Part shown: one piece after another, positions 16,705 to 25,571 of the stretch | Layout of the letters: every line of letters begins with the position of its first letter | Position numbering within the stretch: position 1 is the first letter of the stretch | Assembly (NCBI RefSeq): GCF_014647875.1 | Contig: NZ_BMQA01000007.1 | Coordinates: 62,001-126,000 of the forward strand | Length of the DNA stretch: 64,000 nucleotides | Source of the DNA: Streptomyces brasiliensis | GTDB taxonomy: Bacteria; Actinomycetota; Actinomycetes; Streptomycetales; Streptomycetaceae | Reading direction: 5' to 3' | Program-made: the position numbers and the translations under genes | The notes under the pieces: model-generated | Told to the model about the DNA's origin: nothing | Database searches by the model: none | Seen by the model: only the letters and a program-made list of their open reading frames with translations

Positions 16705-17637
16705 ATGCCAGCGAGCTATGCCTATCTCGGCCCCGAGGGCACCTTCACCGAAGTCGCCCTGCGCACGCTTCCCGAGGCGGCCACCCGGGAGCTGATCCCG
16801 TACGTGTCCGTGCAGTCAGCGCTCGACGCGGTGCGCACGGGCGAGGCCGAGGCCGCGTTCGTGCCCATCGAGAACTCCGTCGAGGGCGGCATCACCACCA
16901 CCCTGGACGAGCTGGTCGCCGGCGCCCCGCTGATGATCTACCGCGAGGTGCTGCTGTCGATCACCTTCGCGCTGCTGGTGCGGCCCGGCACCGCACTGTC
17001 CGACGTCAAGACGGTCACCGCGCACCCGGCCGCCCAGCCGCAGGTCCGCAACTGGCTCAAGGCCAACCTCCCGGACGCGGTCTGGGAGTCGGCCGCCTCG
17101 AACGCGGACGGTGCCCGGCTGGTCCAGGAGGGCCGGTACGACGCCGCCTTCGCGGGCGAGTTCGCCGCCGCCCGGTACGGCCTCGTCCCGCTCGAGACCG
17201 GGATCCACGACGCGGAGAACGCGCAGACCCGGTTCGTGCTGGTCGGCCGTCCCGCCCGGCCTGCGGCCCCGACCGGGGCCGACAAGACCTCCGTGGTGCT
17301 GTGGCAGCGCGACGACCACCCTGGTGGGCTGCGCGATCTGCTCGGCGAGTTCGCCACCCGCGGTATCAACCTGATGCTGCTGCAGTCCCGGCCGACCGGC
17401 GCCGGCATCGGCAACTACTGCTTCTGCATCGACGCCGAGGGCCATATCTCCGACCGCCGGATGTCGGAGGCGCTGATGGGGCTGAAGCGGATCTGTCTGC
17501 AGGTGCGCTACCTCGGCTCGTATCCGCGCGCGGGCATCGGCCCGGACGAGGTCAGGCCCACGCTGCCGGGCACCTCGGACGAGGAGTTCGTGTCGGCGGC
17601 CGACTGGGTGGCCCGCTGCCAGGACGGCCGGTTCTAG
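16705..17637 (+). CDS. pheA: Prephenate dehydratase
   Basis: A 310-residue stand-alone enzyme converting prephenate to phenylpyruvate in phenylalanine synthesis. The catalytic domain (about 1-185) shows YLGPEGTFTEVALR, VPIENSVEGGITTTLDEL and NAQTRFVLVG (the TRF motif). A C-terminal ACT domain (about 200-280) has LLQSRPTGAGIGNYCF, the region that binds phenylalanine for feedback control. GAGGA lies 7 bases before the ATG. It is not joined to chorismate mutase. A small stem spans the dtpA stop upstream, and a DnaA-box cluster follows. Confidence 0.96.
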   Translation: MPASYAYLGPEGTFTEVALRTLPEAATRELIPYVSVQSALDAVRTGEAEAAFVPIENSVEGGITTTLDELVAGAPLMIYREVLLSITFALLVRPGTALSDVKTVTAHPAAQPQVRNWLKANLPDAVWESAASNADGARLVQEGRYDAAFAGEFAAARYGLVPLETGIHDAENAQTRFVLVGRPARPAAPTGADKTSVVLWQRDDHPGGLRDLLGEFATRGINLMLLQSRPTGAGIGNYCFCIDAEGHISDRRMSEALMGLKRICLQVRYLGSYPRAGIGPDEVRPTLPGTSDEEFVSAADWVARCQDGRF

Positions 17638-17734
17638 GCGGTTCCCGCGGCTGCCGCCTGCTTCCGGCTGCTTCCGACCTGTCTGCCGACTGCTTACGGC
17701 CTGTCTGTCGGCCGGTCCTACCTCCCTATCTTCG

Positions 17735-18046
17735 TTATCCACAGAAGTTATCCACAGGGTGGCTTCTCGACCTGGGGACAAGTCGACAGGGGGCCGCTAT
17801 TCAGTCGACAAATCGCCCTGGAGGCCCCGCACGGGGCCATCGTCCCGCGAGTCACCCTTCGTCCACTCGTTTCCCATGGTTCATCTTTTGGAGCAACCCC
17901 CTTCCACCCAAAAGTGGGTGTCGACCCGGTTTGTACAGGGAATTCTTCGATCCGGGCGACGCTCACGGAATGATCAATTCCAATGTCCACAGATCTTCCA
18001 CACAGCCTGTGGATAACTCATCGGGGGTGTGGATTCCTGTGGACAA
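17735..18046. other. DnaA-box cluster between pheA and serS
   Basis: Perfect TTATCCACA boxes lie at 17735-17743 and 17748-17756, and the reverse-strand equivalent TGTGGATAA at 18008-18016. TGTGGACAA (reverse of TTGTCCACA, the preferred Streptomyces box) lies at 18038-18046. Near matches are TGGGGACAA (17773-17781), ATGTCCACA (17983-17991) and TGTGGATTC (18028-18036). No gene overlaps them: the whole stretch 17638-18230 is noncoding. Dense boxes away from oriC suggest a DnaA-titrating or regulatory locus. S. coelicolor has a described cluster called D78 near oriC that may be this one. Confidence 0.8.
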
Positions 18047-18217
18047 CTCCGCAGCCAAATCCCGCGCCGCACAAGGGATTCCAGTCAAGCCACCGCCTCG
18101 CGGGTGCCCCCTTCCAGGGAGTGAGACGATGTTTATTGACACCTTACGCAATTACGTCATAGCGGTACGTAAGCCGTAGTCCGGAATACTGGGTCGTGAG
18201 CCGGAACCGCACACCGG

Positions 18218-18223
18218 TAGCCT
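18218..18223 (+). promoter_or_regulatory. -10 hexamer for a probably leaderless serS transcript
   Basis: TAGCCT ends 7 bases before the GTG start of serS, so transcription should begin at or next to the start codon. No ribosome site precedes the GTG. A second promoter candidate is TTGACA at 18136-18141. Confidence 0.45.
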
Positions 18224-18230
18224 TGAGCAC

Positions 18231-19508
18231 GTGATTGACCTTCGTCTGCTCCGTGAGGACCCCGACCGTGTGCGCGCGTCCCAGCGCGCCCGTGGAGAGG
18301 ACGTCGCGCTCGTCGACTCCCTCCTCTCTGCCGACGAGCGGCGCAGGTCGTCCGGCGTCCGCTTCGACGAGCTCCGTGCCGAGCAGAAGCAGCTCGGCAA
18401 GCTGATCCCCAAGGCCTCGGCCGAGGAGAAGGCCGAGCTGCTGAAGCGTGCCGAACAGCTCAAGGCCGACGTCAAGGCAGCCGACGCCGAGCGTGACGCC
18501 GCCGACTCCGAGACCCAGGAGCTGTTGCTCCAGCTCGGCAACCTCGTCCACCCCGACGTGCCCGTCGGCGGCGAGGAGGACTTCGTCACGCTGGAGGAGC
18601 ACGGCACGATCCGCGACTTCGGTGCCGAGGGCTTCGAGCCCAAGGACCACCTGGAGCTGGGTCAGCTCCTCGGCGCGATCGACGTCGAGCGTGGCGCGAA
18701 GGTCTCCGGCTCCCGTTTCTACTTCCTCACCGGTGTCGGCGCCCTGCTGGAGCTGGCCCTGGTGAACGCGGCGATCGCCCAGGCGACGGCGGCCGGCTTC
18801 ACGCCGATGCTGACGCCGGCGCTGGTGCGCCCCCAGTCGATGGCGGGCACCGGCTTCCTCGGCCAGGCGGCCCAGGACGTCTACCACCTCGACAAGGACG
18901 ACCTGTACCTGGTCGGCACGTCCGAGGTGCCGCTGGCCGCGTACCACATGGACGAGATCATCGACGCGGACCGCCTCCCGCTGCGTTACGCGGGCTTCTC
19001 GCCCTGCTTCCGCCGCGAGGCCGGCTCGCACGGCAAGGACACCCGGGGCATCTTCCGTGTGCACCAGTTCGACAAGGTCGAGATGTTCTCGTACGTCGCT
19101 CCCGAGGACTCGGAGAACGAGCACCGGCGTCTGCTGCAATGGGAGAAGGACTGGCTGACGTCGCTGGAGCTGCCGTTCCGCGTGATCGACGTGGCGACCG
19201 GTGACCTGGGTGCCTCGGCGGCCCGCAAGTTCGACTGCGAGGCGTGGATCCCGACCCAGGGCAAGTACCGCGAGCTGACGTCGACCTCGGACTGCACCGA
19301 GTTCCAGTCCCGCCGCCTCTCGATCCGGGTGCGTGACGGCAAGCAGGTCAAGCCGCTGGCGACGCTGAACGGCACGCTGTGCGCCGTACCGCGCACGATC
19401 GTGGCGATCCTGGAGAACCACCAGCTGGCCGACGGTTCGGTGCGCGTGCCCGAGGTGCTGCGTCCGTACCTGGGCGGCCGGGAGGTCCTGGAGCCGGTCG
19501 CCAAGTGA
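18231..19508 (+). CDS. serS: Seryl-tRNA synthetase
   Basis: A 425-residue class II synthetase charging tRNA-Ser. The N-terminal 110 residues form the antiparallel coiled-coil arm ([18 protein letters not shown] heptads, [22 protein letters not shown]). The core holds motif 2 ([25 protein letters not shown]) and motif 3 with the ending [19 protein letters not shown]. The length is typical. The start appears leaderless. The last codons overlap the GTG of the HAD gene (19505-19508), so the two genes form an operon. Confidence 0.97.
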   Translation: MIDLRLLREDPDRVRASQRARGEDVALVDSLLSADERRRSSGVRFDELRAEQKQLGKLIPKASAEEKAELLKRAEQLKADVKAADAERDAADSETQELLLQLGNLVHPDVPVGGEEDFVTLEEHGTIRDFGAEGFEPKDHLELGQLLGAIDVERGAKVSGSRFYFLTGVGALLELALVNAAIAQATAAGFTPMLTPALVRPQSMAGTGFLGQAAQDVYHLDKDDLYLVGTSEVPLAAYHMDEIIDADRLPLRYAGFSPCFRREAGSHGKDTRGIFRVHQFDKVEMFSYVAPEDSENEHRRLLQWEKDWLTSLELPFRVIDVATGDLGASAARKFDCEAWIPTQGKYRELTSTSDCTEFQSRRLSIRVRDGKQVKPLATLNGTLCAVPRTIVAILENHQLADGSVRVPEVLRPYLGGREVLEPVAK

Positions 19509-20311
19509 GCGTCGGCCTCCCCTATCGGCTGATAGCGACCGACCTCGACGGGACGCTCCTGCGTTCGGACGAGTCGGTCTCGCAGCGCACCCGTGACGCG
19601 CTCGCCGCGGTGACCGCGGCGGGCGCCGCGCACATCGTCGTCACGGGCCGTGCCGTGCCCTGGACCCGGCACATCCTCGACGACCTCGGCTACCGGGGGC
19701 TCGCGGTGTGCGGCCAGGGGGCGCAGGTGTACGACGCCGGGGAGCACCGGCTGCTGACGTCCGTGACGCTGGACCGTCAGCTGGCGGGGGTGGCCCTGGC
19801 GAAGATCGAGGCGGAGGTCGGCCCGCTGTTCCTGGCGGCGAGCCGGGACGGGCTGGACGGCGAGGTGCTGGTCGGGCCGGGGTACGCGGTGACCGGGCAG
19901 CTGCCGTCGACGCCGTTCACGGACGCGGCGGATCTCTGGTCCGCGCCGCTGAACAAGATCTACATACAGCACCCGGAGCTGTCGGACGACGAGCTGGCGG
20001 AGGCTGCCCGGCGTGCGGCGGGCGGCTTCGTCACGGTGGCCATGGCGGGCGAGGGCATCGTGGAACTGCTCCCCCTGGGCCTGTCCAAGGCGACGGGCCT
20101 TTCTCTGGCGGCCCGCCGCCTGGGCCTGAAGGCGGCGGACACGCTCGCCTTCGGCGACATGCCGAACGACATCCCGATGTTCACGTGGTCGGCGCGGGGG
20201 GTGGCGATGGCCAACGCGCACGAGTCGCTCCGCGAGGTGGCCGACGAGGTGACGTCCTCGAACGAGGAGGACGGGATCGCGGTGGTGCTGGAGCGTCTGC
20301 TGAACGGCTGA
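19505..20311 (+). CDS. HAD superfamily phosphatase, Cof type
   Basis: A 268-residue haloacid dehalogenase-like phosphatase. Motif I is [15 protein letters not shown], motif II is VVTGRA, the lysine motif lies in [11 protein letters not shown], and motif IV is [14 protein letters not shown]2-type cap lies between motifs II and III. Cof-type enzymes hydrolyse sugar phosphates or cofactor phosphates, and the substrate here is unknown. Its GTG overlaps the serS stop. A paralogue at 29245 shares the same motifs in nearly the same wording. Confidence 0.9.
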   Translation: MSVGLPYRLIATDLDGTLLRSDESVSQRTRDALAAVTAAGAAHIVVTGRAVPWTRHILDDLGYRGLAVCGQGAQVYDAGEHRLLTSVTLDRQLAGVALAKIEAEVGPLFLAASRDGLDGEVLVGPGYAVTGQLPSTPFTDAADLWSAPLNKIYIQHPELSDDELAEAARRAAGGFVTVAMAGEGIVELLPLGLSKATGLSLAARRLGLKAADTLAFGDMPNDIPMFTWSARGVAMANAHESLREVADEVTSSNEEDGIAVVLERLLNG

Positions 20312-20700
20312 CGCACGTAGCTGCGGGCAAGTCGTGCCCCCACAGTGCCTCTAGGGCCCGGGAGGACCCCCAGGCGGCACGGGTGGGCGCAGCGGCATCT
20401 CGTTGCACCAGGCTGCGCAGCCACCCGTCCGCCCTGGTTGGGAAGGCGGCCCACGCGAGAGCGACATCGCGTGCTCGAAGCGGCCGCCCCGGGCAGCTCC
20501 CCGTGAGGGGCGGCCTCGACGGTGGGGTAACTACACCGGAGTCCGCCGCGGGCTGCCCTGTCGGGAGCTGGACGTACTGTCGTGCATGGACATCGCCCCG
20601 CTCCTCTCCCAGAACGTGGCGCCGGTCTCGGTCCGTCCGGCGTCGTGGACACAACCACTGTGCCCGTACGGCGAGTTGGACGCCACCGAATTTCCGTGTC
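20312..20700. other. Structured noncoding region with two large hairpins
   Basis: Between the HAD stop and the end of the next leftward gene lies an imperfect inverted repeat of more than 20 pairs. GGCGGCACGGGTGGGCGCAGC (20373-20393) faces 20412-20433, with CAGG/CCTGG flanks extending it. A second perfect 9-bp stem lies at 20482-20490/20507-20515. A weaker stem (GGGCA at 20325-20329 with TGCCC at 20335-20339) follows the HAD stop and may end that transcript. A 49-codon frame at 20586-20735 has no supporting signals. Confidence 0.5.
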
Positions 20701-20913
20701 CTACCGCCGCCACCTGCGCCGACGCACCTTGCTGAAGAACCAGCCCGCGGGCGGCTCGTCGGAGCGCCACGGCTGCGGCTCCGGTTCCTCCGCGCGCCAG
20801 CGGGCCGCGAGCATACGGGCACGGGCCGACGGCTCCGACGTCTCCGCGGAACGTATGAAGTCCTCGTCGAGGACTGCCCCGTCCCACTCGTCGCGCGACG
20901 CTTCGTCGGCCAT
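20701..20913 (-). CDS. Small hypothetical protein
   Basis: A 70-residue soluble protein, acidic at the N-terminus (MADEASRDEWDGAVLDEDF) and very basic at the C-terminus (FFSKVRRRRWRR), rich in Trp. A strong AGGAGG lies 7 bases before the ATG, which supports real translation. It looks like the small conserved actinobacterial proteins of unknown function often found here. Its basic tail could bind nucleic acid, but this is speculation. It lies downstream of the ABC transporter operon on the same strand, 79 bases after it. Confidence 0.75.
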   Translation of the reverse strand: MADEASRDEWDGAVLDEDFIRSAETSEPSARARMLAARWRAEEPEPQPWRSDEPPAGWFFSKVRRRRWRR

Positions 20914-20992
20914 GCCCGTACCTCCTGCCTGTGCATCCCCTTGATTCAGTGTGCCCGGACGGGCGTCAAGCCCTTGTCAGGACCGGGACCTG

Positions 20993-21712
20993 TCACTCCT
21001 CGCCGGCCAGGGTCAGCGAGCGCAGCTTCTGTCCCGCGTACCAGGTGGCCAGCACCGTGACCGCGACCAGCAGCACCGTCGCCGTCGTCAGCCCGACGTC
21101 GGACGTCACCAGGTCACCCCCCGCGACCTTGTGCGCCACCGCCAGCGACCACTGCTGGACGCTCAGCGTGCGCGCGCCGGGCACCAGGGAGCCGAACAGT
21201 GCCTCCCAGACCAGGGCGTAGACGAGTCCGAAGACCACCGCGTGCCGCGACACCGTGCCGAGGAGCAGGAAGAGTGCGGCATACGCGATCGACGCGACCA
21301 GTGACGCCACCGTGTACGCCACGGCGATCTGCTGGCCGTTGCCGTTCAGGATCAGGCCCGCGATCAGCGTCGGCACGGCCGAGAACACCATGGTCACCGC
21401 GATGGCCACGATCAGTTTGGTGAAGATGATCGTCGGTCGCTTCAGCGGCTTGGACAGCAGGTACACCACGGAGCCGTCGTCGATCTCCGGGCCGATCGCG
21501 CCCGTCCCGGCGATGACGCCGATGATCGGCACCATCGTGGCGAGCGCGAGCCCGCCGAGCAGGTCGGACGCCGTCTGGTCGTCGGCCCCGGCGAGGCCGC
21601 GCACCACCACGGAGATGGCGATCAGCAACAGGGGCAGCGCGCCCAGGATGAGTGCCCGGCGCCGGCCGAGCAGGGACCGGTAGGTGAGTCGGGCGACTGT
21701 GGGGTCGTACAT
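20993..21712 (-). CDS. ABC-2 type transporter permease
   Basis: A 239-residue membrane protein with six predicted helices (first at about residues 22-42, IGALPLLLIAISVVVRGLAG-like; last at about 205-225). The segment IGPEIDDGSVVYLLSKPLKRPTIIFTKL is characteristic of ABC-2 permeases that work with the ATPase encoded immediately upstream (11-base gap). It is the last gene of a four-gene ABC operon. The substrate cannot be deduced. Confidence 0.88.
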   Translation of the reverse strand: MYDPTVARLTYRSLLGRRRALILGALPLLLIAISVVVRGLAGADDQTASDLLGGLALATMVPIIGVIAGTGAIGPEIDDGSVVYLLSKPLKRPTIIFTKLIVAIAVTMVFSAVPTLIAGLILNGNGQQIAVAYTVASLVASIAYAALFLLLGTVSRHAVVFGLVYALVWEALFGSLVPGARTLSVQQWSLAVAHKVAGGDLVTSDVGLTTATVLLVAVTVLATWYAGQKLRSLTLAGEE

Positions 21713-21722
21713 CTTCGGCCTC

Positions 21723-22634
21723 CTACGCCGCGACCAGGTAAGAGAAGACGGACTCGAGGGACTCGTCGGACGGCGAGACCGTGTGCAGCCGGATGCCCTG
21801 GTCCCGGGCGACGCGCGGCAGCAGGGCCGTGAAGCGGCCGAAGTCGACGGCCTGGACGCGCAGCGCGCCCTCCGTGAGGTCGACCTCGATGCCGGACGTG
21901 GACGGGTCGGCGATCAGCGCGGCCGCGAGGGCGCGGTCGTCGCTGGAGCGCACCAGGTAGCGGTGCGGCCGGTCGGTCATCAGGCGGCGGATCTTCCGGA
22001 AGTCGCCGCTGGCCGCGTGCCGTCCGGCGACGACGACCTCGATGTGCCAGGCGAGCTGTTCGACCTCTTCGAGGATGTGGGAGGAGAACAGCACGGTGCG
22101 GCCCTCGTCGCCCATGCGCCGCAGCAGCTCCATGAGTTGCATGCGCTGGCGCGGGTCCATGCCGTTGAACGGCTCGTCGAGCAGGAGCAGCGACGGGTCG
22201 TGGACGAGCGCGCTCGCCATCTTCACGCGCTGGCGCATGCCCTTGGAGTAGGTCGAGATCTTGCGGTCCTGCGCGTACTCCATCTCGACCGTGGCGAGGG
22301 CGCGCTGGGCCGCCTTGGCGCCCAGCCCGTGCAACTCGGCGTTGGCGACGACGAATTCGCGTCCGGTGAGGAAGTCGTACATCGCCTCGCGTTCGGGGAC
22401 GATGCCGATGTGCCGGTAGATGGCCTCGTTGCGCCACACCTGCTGTCCGTCGAGGGTGACGGTGCCGGTGGAGGGGGCGAGGAAGCCGCCCATCATGTTG
22501 ATGAGGGTGGATTTTCCGGCGCCGTTGGGGCCGAGCAGGCCCGTGACGCCGGGGCCGATGGTCATGGTGATGTCGTTGACGGCGACCACGTTGCCGAACC
22601 AGCGGGAGACGTGGTCGATGGAGAGCGTGGTCAC
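21723..22634 (-). CDS. ABC transporter ATP-binding protein
   Basis: A 303-residue ATPase. It has Walker A GPNGAGKSTL (about residue 38), signature YSKGMRQRVKMA (about 135), Walker B LLLLDEPFNGMDP and the switch His in SSHILEEVEQ. The last 90 residues form the C-terminal domain usual in ABC-2 drug or lipid exporters. GTG at 22634 overlaps the stop of the upstream permease by four bases (22631-22634), so the genes are translationally coupled. It probably energises the permease at 20993. Confidence 0.92.
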   Translation of the reverse strand: MTTLSIDHVSRWFGNVVAVNDITMTIGPGVTGLLGPNGAGKSTLINMMGGFLAPSTGTVTLDGQQVWRNEAIYRHIGIVPEREAMYDFLTGREFVVANAELHGLGAKAAQRALATVEMEYAQDRKISTYSKGMRQRVKMASALVHDPSLLLLDEPFNGMDPRQRMQLMELLRRMGDEGRTVLFSSHILEEVEQLAWHIEVVVAGRHAASGDFRKIRRLMTDRPHRYLVRSSDDRALAAALIADPSTSGIEVDLTEGALRVQAVDFGRFTALLPRVARDQGIRLHTVSPSDESLESVFSYLVAA

Positions 22635-23539
22635 AGTCCGACCTTCCGGTAGCGGCGCAGCAGGAGGCCGTAGGCGGCGGCGATGAGGCCGAGGACGACG
22701 AGGACGTACACCACGCCCTCCGCGTACGAGGGGCCGATCCCGCCGGGGTAGGCGGAGGTGGCGCCCAGGAACGCGGACTGCACGCCGTCGATGAGGGTGA
22801 TCGGCGAGAACAGGCCGATCCAGGGGACCGCGCTGCCGCTGCCCTGGGCGTCGGCGATGGCCTGGAGGGTGGAGACGGCGCCGTAGGAGATGGTCAGGAC
22901 GGCGATCACGGCGGCGATACCGAAGCCGCGGCGCGGGGTGACGGCGGCGATGACCAGGCCGATCCCGGCGAACAGCAGGGACAGGAGTGCCACGGAGACC
23001 AGTCCCTGCGCGAATCCCTCGGTCTGGTCGCCGAAGTCGAGCTTGGCCAGCAGCGCGCCGACGTAGAGCACGAGCAGCGGGGCCGCGGTCAGGATGAACA
23101 GGGCCGAGGCCAGCGCCGCGAACTTGGCGCGGACGTAGTCGGCGGACTCGATCGGCCGCGAGAAGTACAGCGGTACGGTCTTGAAGCGCAGGTCGCGCGA
23201 GACGGACTGGGGTGCCTGCGAGGCGACGTACAGGCTGATGACGGCCTGCATGATGATCGCGTAGCGCGTGTAGTCGACGGGCAGGTCCTTCGCCTTGGTG
23301 GCGACCGCGACGGCCACCATGATCGCCGCGGGCACGCACATCACGACGAACAGCAGCATCGGCAGCACCTTGGACTTGACCGAGCGGCCGAGGCCGTAGG
23401 CGCCGCGCAAGGACTGCGAGTAGAGGGAGCGGGTGGCGTAGGAGCGGCCGAGGCGGGGGCCGTCGTACGTGCGGTAGCCGATGTTGTGGATGCGGGTCTG
23501 GTCACCCGCCGGTGTCGCCAGGGGCTGCTCAGCTGCCAT
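22631..23539 (-). CDS. ABC-2 type transporter permease
   Basis: A 302-residue membrane protein with a 60-residue cytoplasmic N-terminus (IHNIGYRTYDGPRLGR) and about six helices between residues 60 and 295. It has the ABC-2 signature region SVSRDLRFKTVPLYFSRPIESADYV. Its start overlaps the end of the ATPase gene at 23529 by 11 bases, and its stop overlaps the next ATPase gene. It probably pairs with the ATPase at 23529-24503. The four genes may form two half-transporters or one hetero-oligomeric exporter. Confidence 0.9.
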   Translation of the reverse strand: MAAEQPLATPAGDQTRIHNIGYRTYDGPRLGRSYATRSLYSQSLRGAYGLGRSVKSKVLPMLLFVVMCVPAAIMVAVAVATKAKDLPVDYTRYAIIMQAVISLYVASQAPQSVSRDLRFKTVPLYFSRPIESADYVRAKFAALASALFILTAAPLLVLYVGALLAKLDFGDQTEGFAQGLVSVALLSLLFAGIGLVIAAVTPRRGFGIAAVIAVLTISYGAVSTLQAIADAQGSGSAVPWIGLFSPITLIDGVQSAFLGATSAYPGGIGPSYAEGVVYVLVVLGLIAAAYGLLLRRYRKVGL

Positions 23540-24503
23540 GGCCGACCGCCTCCTTCCGCTGCTCGTCGCGCTCCGTGTCGTTCTTGAAGACCTCGGAGAT
23601 GTGGTGCCTGCGCTGCTCCATGCGCACCAGGCCGAGGCCGAGGTCGGCGACGACGTCGCGCACGAGGTCGTACGTCTCCTCGCCGGACGCGGTGAGCAGC
23701 AGGATGTGTCCGGCGCCGGGCAGGCCCGCGCCCTCGTCGTGGAGCTCCACCCCGCGCGCGTGCAGCGCGTCGCGCAACGCGCGCGTGCCGTCGGGGTGCT
23801 CGTCCGTGTCGGTGACCTCGATCGCGAGCGTGGTCGTGGTCTGCGTGAAGTCGGTGGTGGAGCTGGAGCGCAGGAGCTTGCCGCCGTCGATCACGACGAC
23901 GTGGTCGCAGGTGCGCTCGAGTTCGCCCAGCAGATGGGAGGTGACCAGGACCGAGATGCCGAAGTCGGTGTGGATGCGGCGGATCAGGCCGAGCATGTCG
24001 TCCCGGCCGACCGGGTCGAGACCGTTGGTCGGCTCGTCCAGGAAGACCAGCTGGGGGTCGTGGACGAGGGCCTGCGCGAGTTTCACGCGCTGCTTCATGC
24101 CGGTCGAGTAGCCGCCGATGGGGCGGTACCGCTCCTCGTACAGGCCGACGTGGCGCAGCGTGTCCGCGGTGCGCTCGCGGGCGGCGGCCGGCGGGAGGCC
24201 GGACATCCGGGCCATGTGGACGACGAACTCGGTGGCCGAGACGTCGGGCGGGAGGCAGTCGTGCTCGGGCATGTAGCCCACGCGCTCCCGGATGGCGGCG
24301 CCCTTGGTGGCGACGTCGAGGCCGAGCACCTCGGCGCGGCCCTCGGAGGCGGGGGACAGACCCAGCAGGATCTTGATCAGTGTGGACTTGCCGGCTCCAT
24401 TGGCACCCACGAGCCCCGTCACACCGGGTCCCACGTCCACGGAGAGCCGGTCAAGCGCGGTCACCCGGGGGAACCGCTTGCTCAGGCTTTCGGTCGCGAT
24501 CAC
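23529..24503 (-). CDS. ABC transporter ATP-binding protein, first gene of the operon
   Basis: A 324-residue ATPase. It has Walker A GANGAGKSTLI (about residue 36), signature YSTGMKQRVKLA, Walker B LVFLDEPTNGLDP, and H-loop TSHLLGELE. A long C-terminal domain covers about residues 225-315. The GTG at 24503 is chosen over the upstream GTG at 24536 because GAGGA lies 7 bases before it. It resembles the second ATPase of the operon, especially around the signature and Walker B regions, which suggests duplication of an ATPase-permease pair. Confidence 0.92.
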   Translation of the reverse strand: MIATESLSKRFPRVTALDRLSVDVGPGVTGLVGANGAGKSTLIKILLGLSPASEGRAEVLGLDVATKGAAIRERVGYMPEHDCLPPDVSATEFVVHMARMSGLPPAAARERTADTLRHVGLYEERYRPIGGYSTGMKQRVKLAQALVHDPQLVFLDEPTNGLDPVGRDDMLGLIRRIHTDFGISVLVTSHLLGELERTCDHVVVIDGGKLLRSSSTTDFTQTTTTLAIEVTDTDEHPDGTRALRDALHARGVELHDEGAGLPGAGHILLLTASGEETYDLVRDVVADLGLGLVRMEQRRHHISEVFKNDTERDEQRKEAVGHGS

Positions 24504-24650
24504 AGTCACATCCTCGACCGTAGTGATGTGCGCCACGGGGGTCGTCAGACCGGAGAGCTGTCTTCGGGTCCGACTCGAGTCGTACGGGTCCCTACGGGAT
24601 GCCCTGCCTGAGGGCTACGAGACGTGATCCACAGCTCCCCGCGCACCCTA

Positions 24651-24679
24651 TTGACGCTTTCTCTAACAAGTGCCAGATT
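24651..24679 (+). promoter_or_regulatory. Housekeeping-type promoter
   Basis: TTGACG (24651-24656), a 17-base spacer and CAGATT (24674-24679) lie about 50 bases upstream of the M24 peptidase start. The -35 fits the Streptomyces vegetative consensus well; the -10 is weaker. Confidence 0.55.
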
Positions 24680-24728
24680 CGGCGAAGTCAAGTTACGAGC
24701 ACGTACGGCAACCGTGGGACGAGGTGCC

Positions 24729-25571
24729 ATGACGACGGCAGTGACGCGCGAACTCCCTGCCGGCCTGGGGGGATTCAGGCGGGTGCAGCGCCTCGCCTAC
24801 GAGTGTGCGGAGGCGGTGGCGGCCCGGCTCGAACCGGGAGTGACCGAACGTGAGGCCGCGCGGATGCAGCGGGAGTGGCTGCGCGAGCGGGGAGTGCGGG
24901 ACTGGTTCCATCTGCCGTTCGCCTGGTTCGGCGACCGTACGGCGTTCGTGAACTTCCGGATCCCGCTGCAGTTCTTCCCCACGAACCGCCTCCTGGAGCC
25001 GGGGATGCCGTTCATCCTCGACATGGCCCCGGTGTTCGAGGGGTACACGGCCGACATCGGCTATTCGGGCTCCCTCGGTGTCAACCCGGTGCAGGACCGG
25101 CTCATGGCCGACCTGGAGGCGCACCGCGAGCTGATCCTGCGCGAGGTGCGCGAGCGGCGCCCACTGCGCGAGATCTACGAGGACGTGGACCGCCTCATGG
25201 TCCGCCAGGGCTATGCCAACCGGCACCGCGCCTACCCCTTCGGCGTGATCGCGCACAAGGTCGACCGGGTCACGCAGCGCCGGTTCTCGCCGCACGTCTT
25301 CGGGTTCGGGGCGCGGTCCCTGAAGGGCCTCGCGAGCGACGCGCTGCACGGCCACCGCGAGGGCTGGTCGCCCCTGTGGTCGCCGTACCGCTTCTCCGAC
25401 CATCCGCCGCAGCCGGGCCTGTGGGCGGCGGAACCGCATCTCGGATTCCGCGGTACGGGCGCGAAGTTCGAGGAGATCCTGGTGGTCACCGACTCCCGGG
25501 ACCCCGAGCAGAGCGCCTTCTGGCTGGACGACGATCTGCCGCACGTGCGGCGCTGGGCGGAGGACAAGTGA
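24729..25571 (+). CDS. M24 family peptidase-like protein
   Basis: A 280-residue protein with the pita-bread fold of Xaa-Pro/methionine aminopeptidases. It shows EPGMPFILDMAPVFEGYTADIGYSGSLG (Asp ligands in LDMAP and TADIG), HRAYPFGVIAHKVDR and a late GAKFEEILVVT (Glu ligand). It lacks the AMP_N domain of pepP at 6412. The expected HGxGH metal histidine is not obvious, so activity is uncertain. The ATG has GAGG close upstream. The stop overlaps the GTG of the hydrolase-SDR gene, making a two-gene operon. Confidence 0.82.
   Translation: MTTAVTRELPAGLGGFRRVQRLAYECAEAVAARLEPGVTEREAARMQREWLRERGVRDWFHLPFAWFGDRTAFVNFRIPLQFFPTNRLLEPGMPFILDMAPVFEGYTADIGYSGSLGVNPVQDRLMADLEAHRELILREVRERRPLREIYEDVDRLMVRQGYANRHRAYPFGVIAHKVDRVTQRRFSPHVFGFGARSLKGLASDALHGHREGWSPLWSPYRFSDHPPQPGLWAAEPHLGFRGTGAKFEEILVVTDSRDPEQSAFWLDDDLPHVRRWAEDK

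Noticed and set aside
20586..20735. 49-codon plus-strand frame in the structured intergenic region
   Set aside because: It has no ribosome site, overlaps the 3' end of a better-supported minus-strand gene and lacks codon bias.
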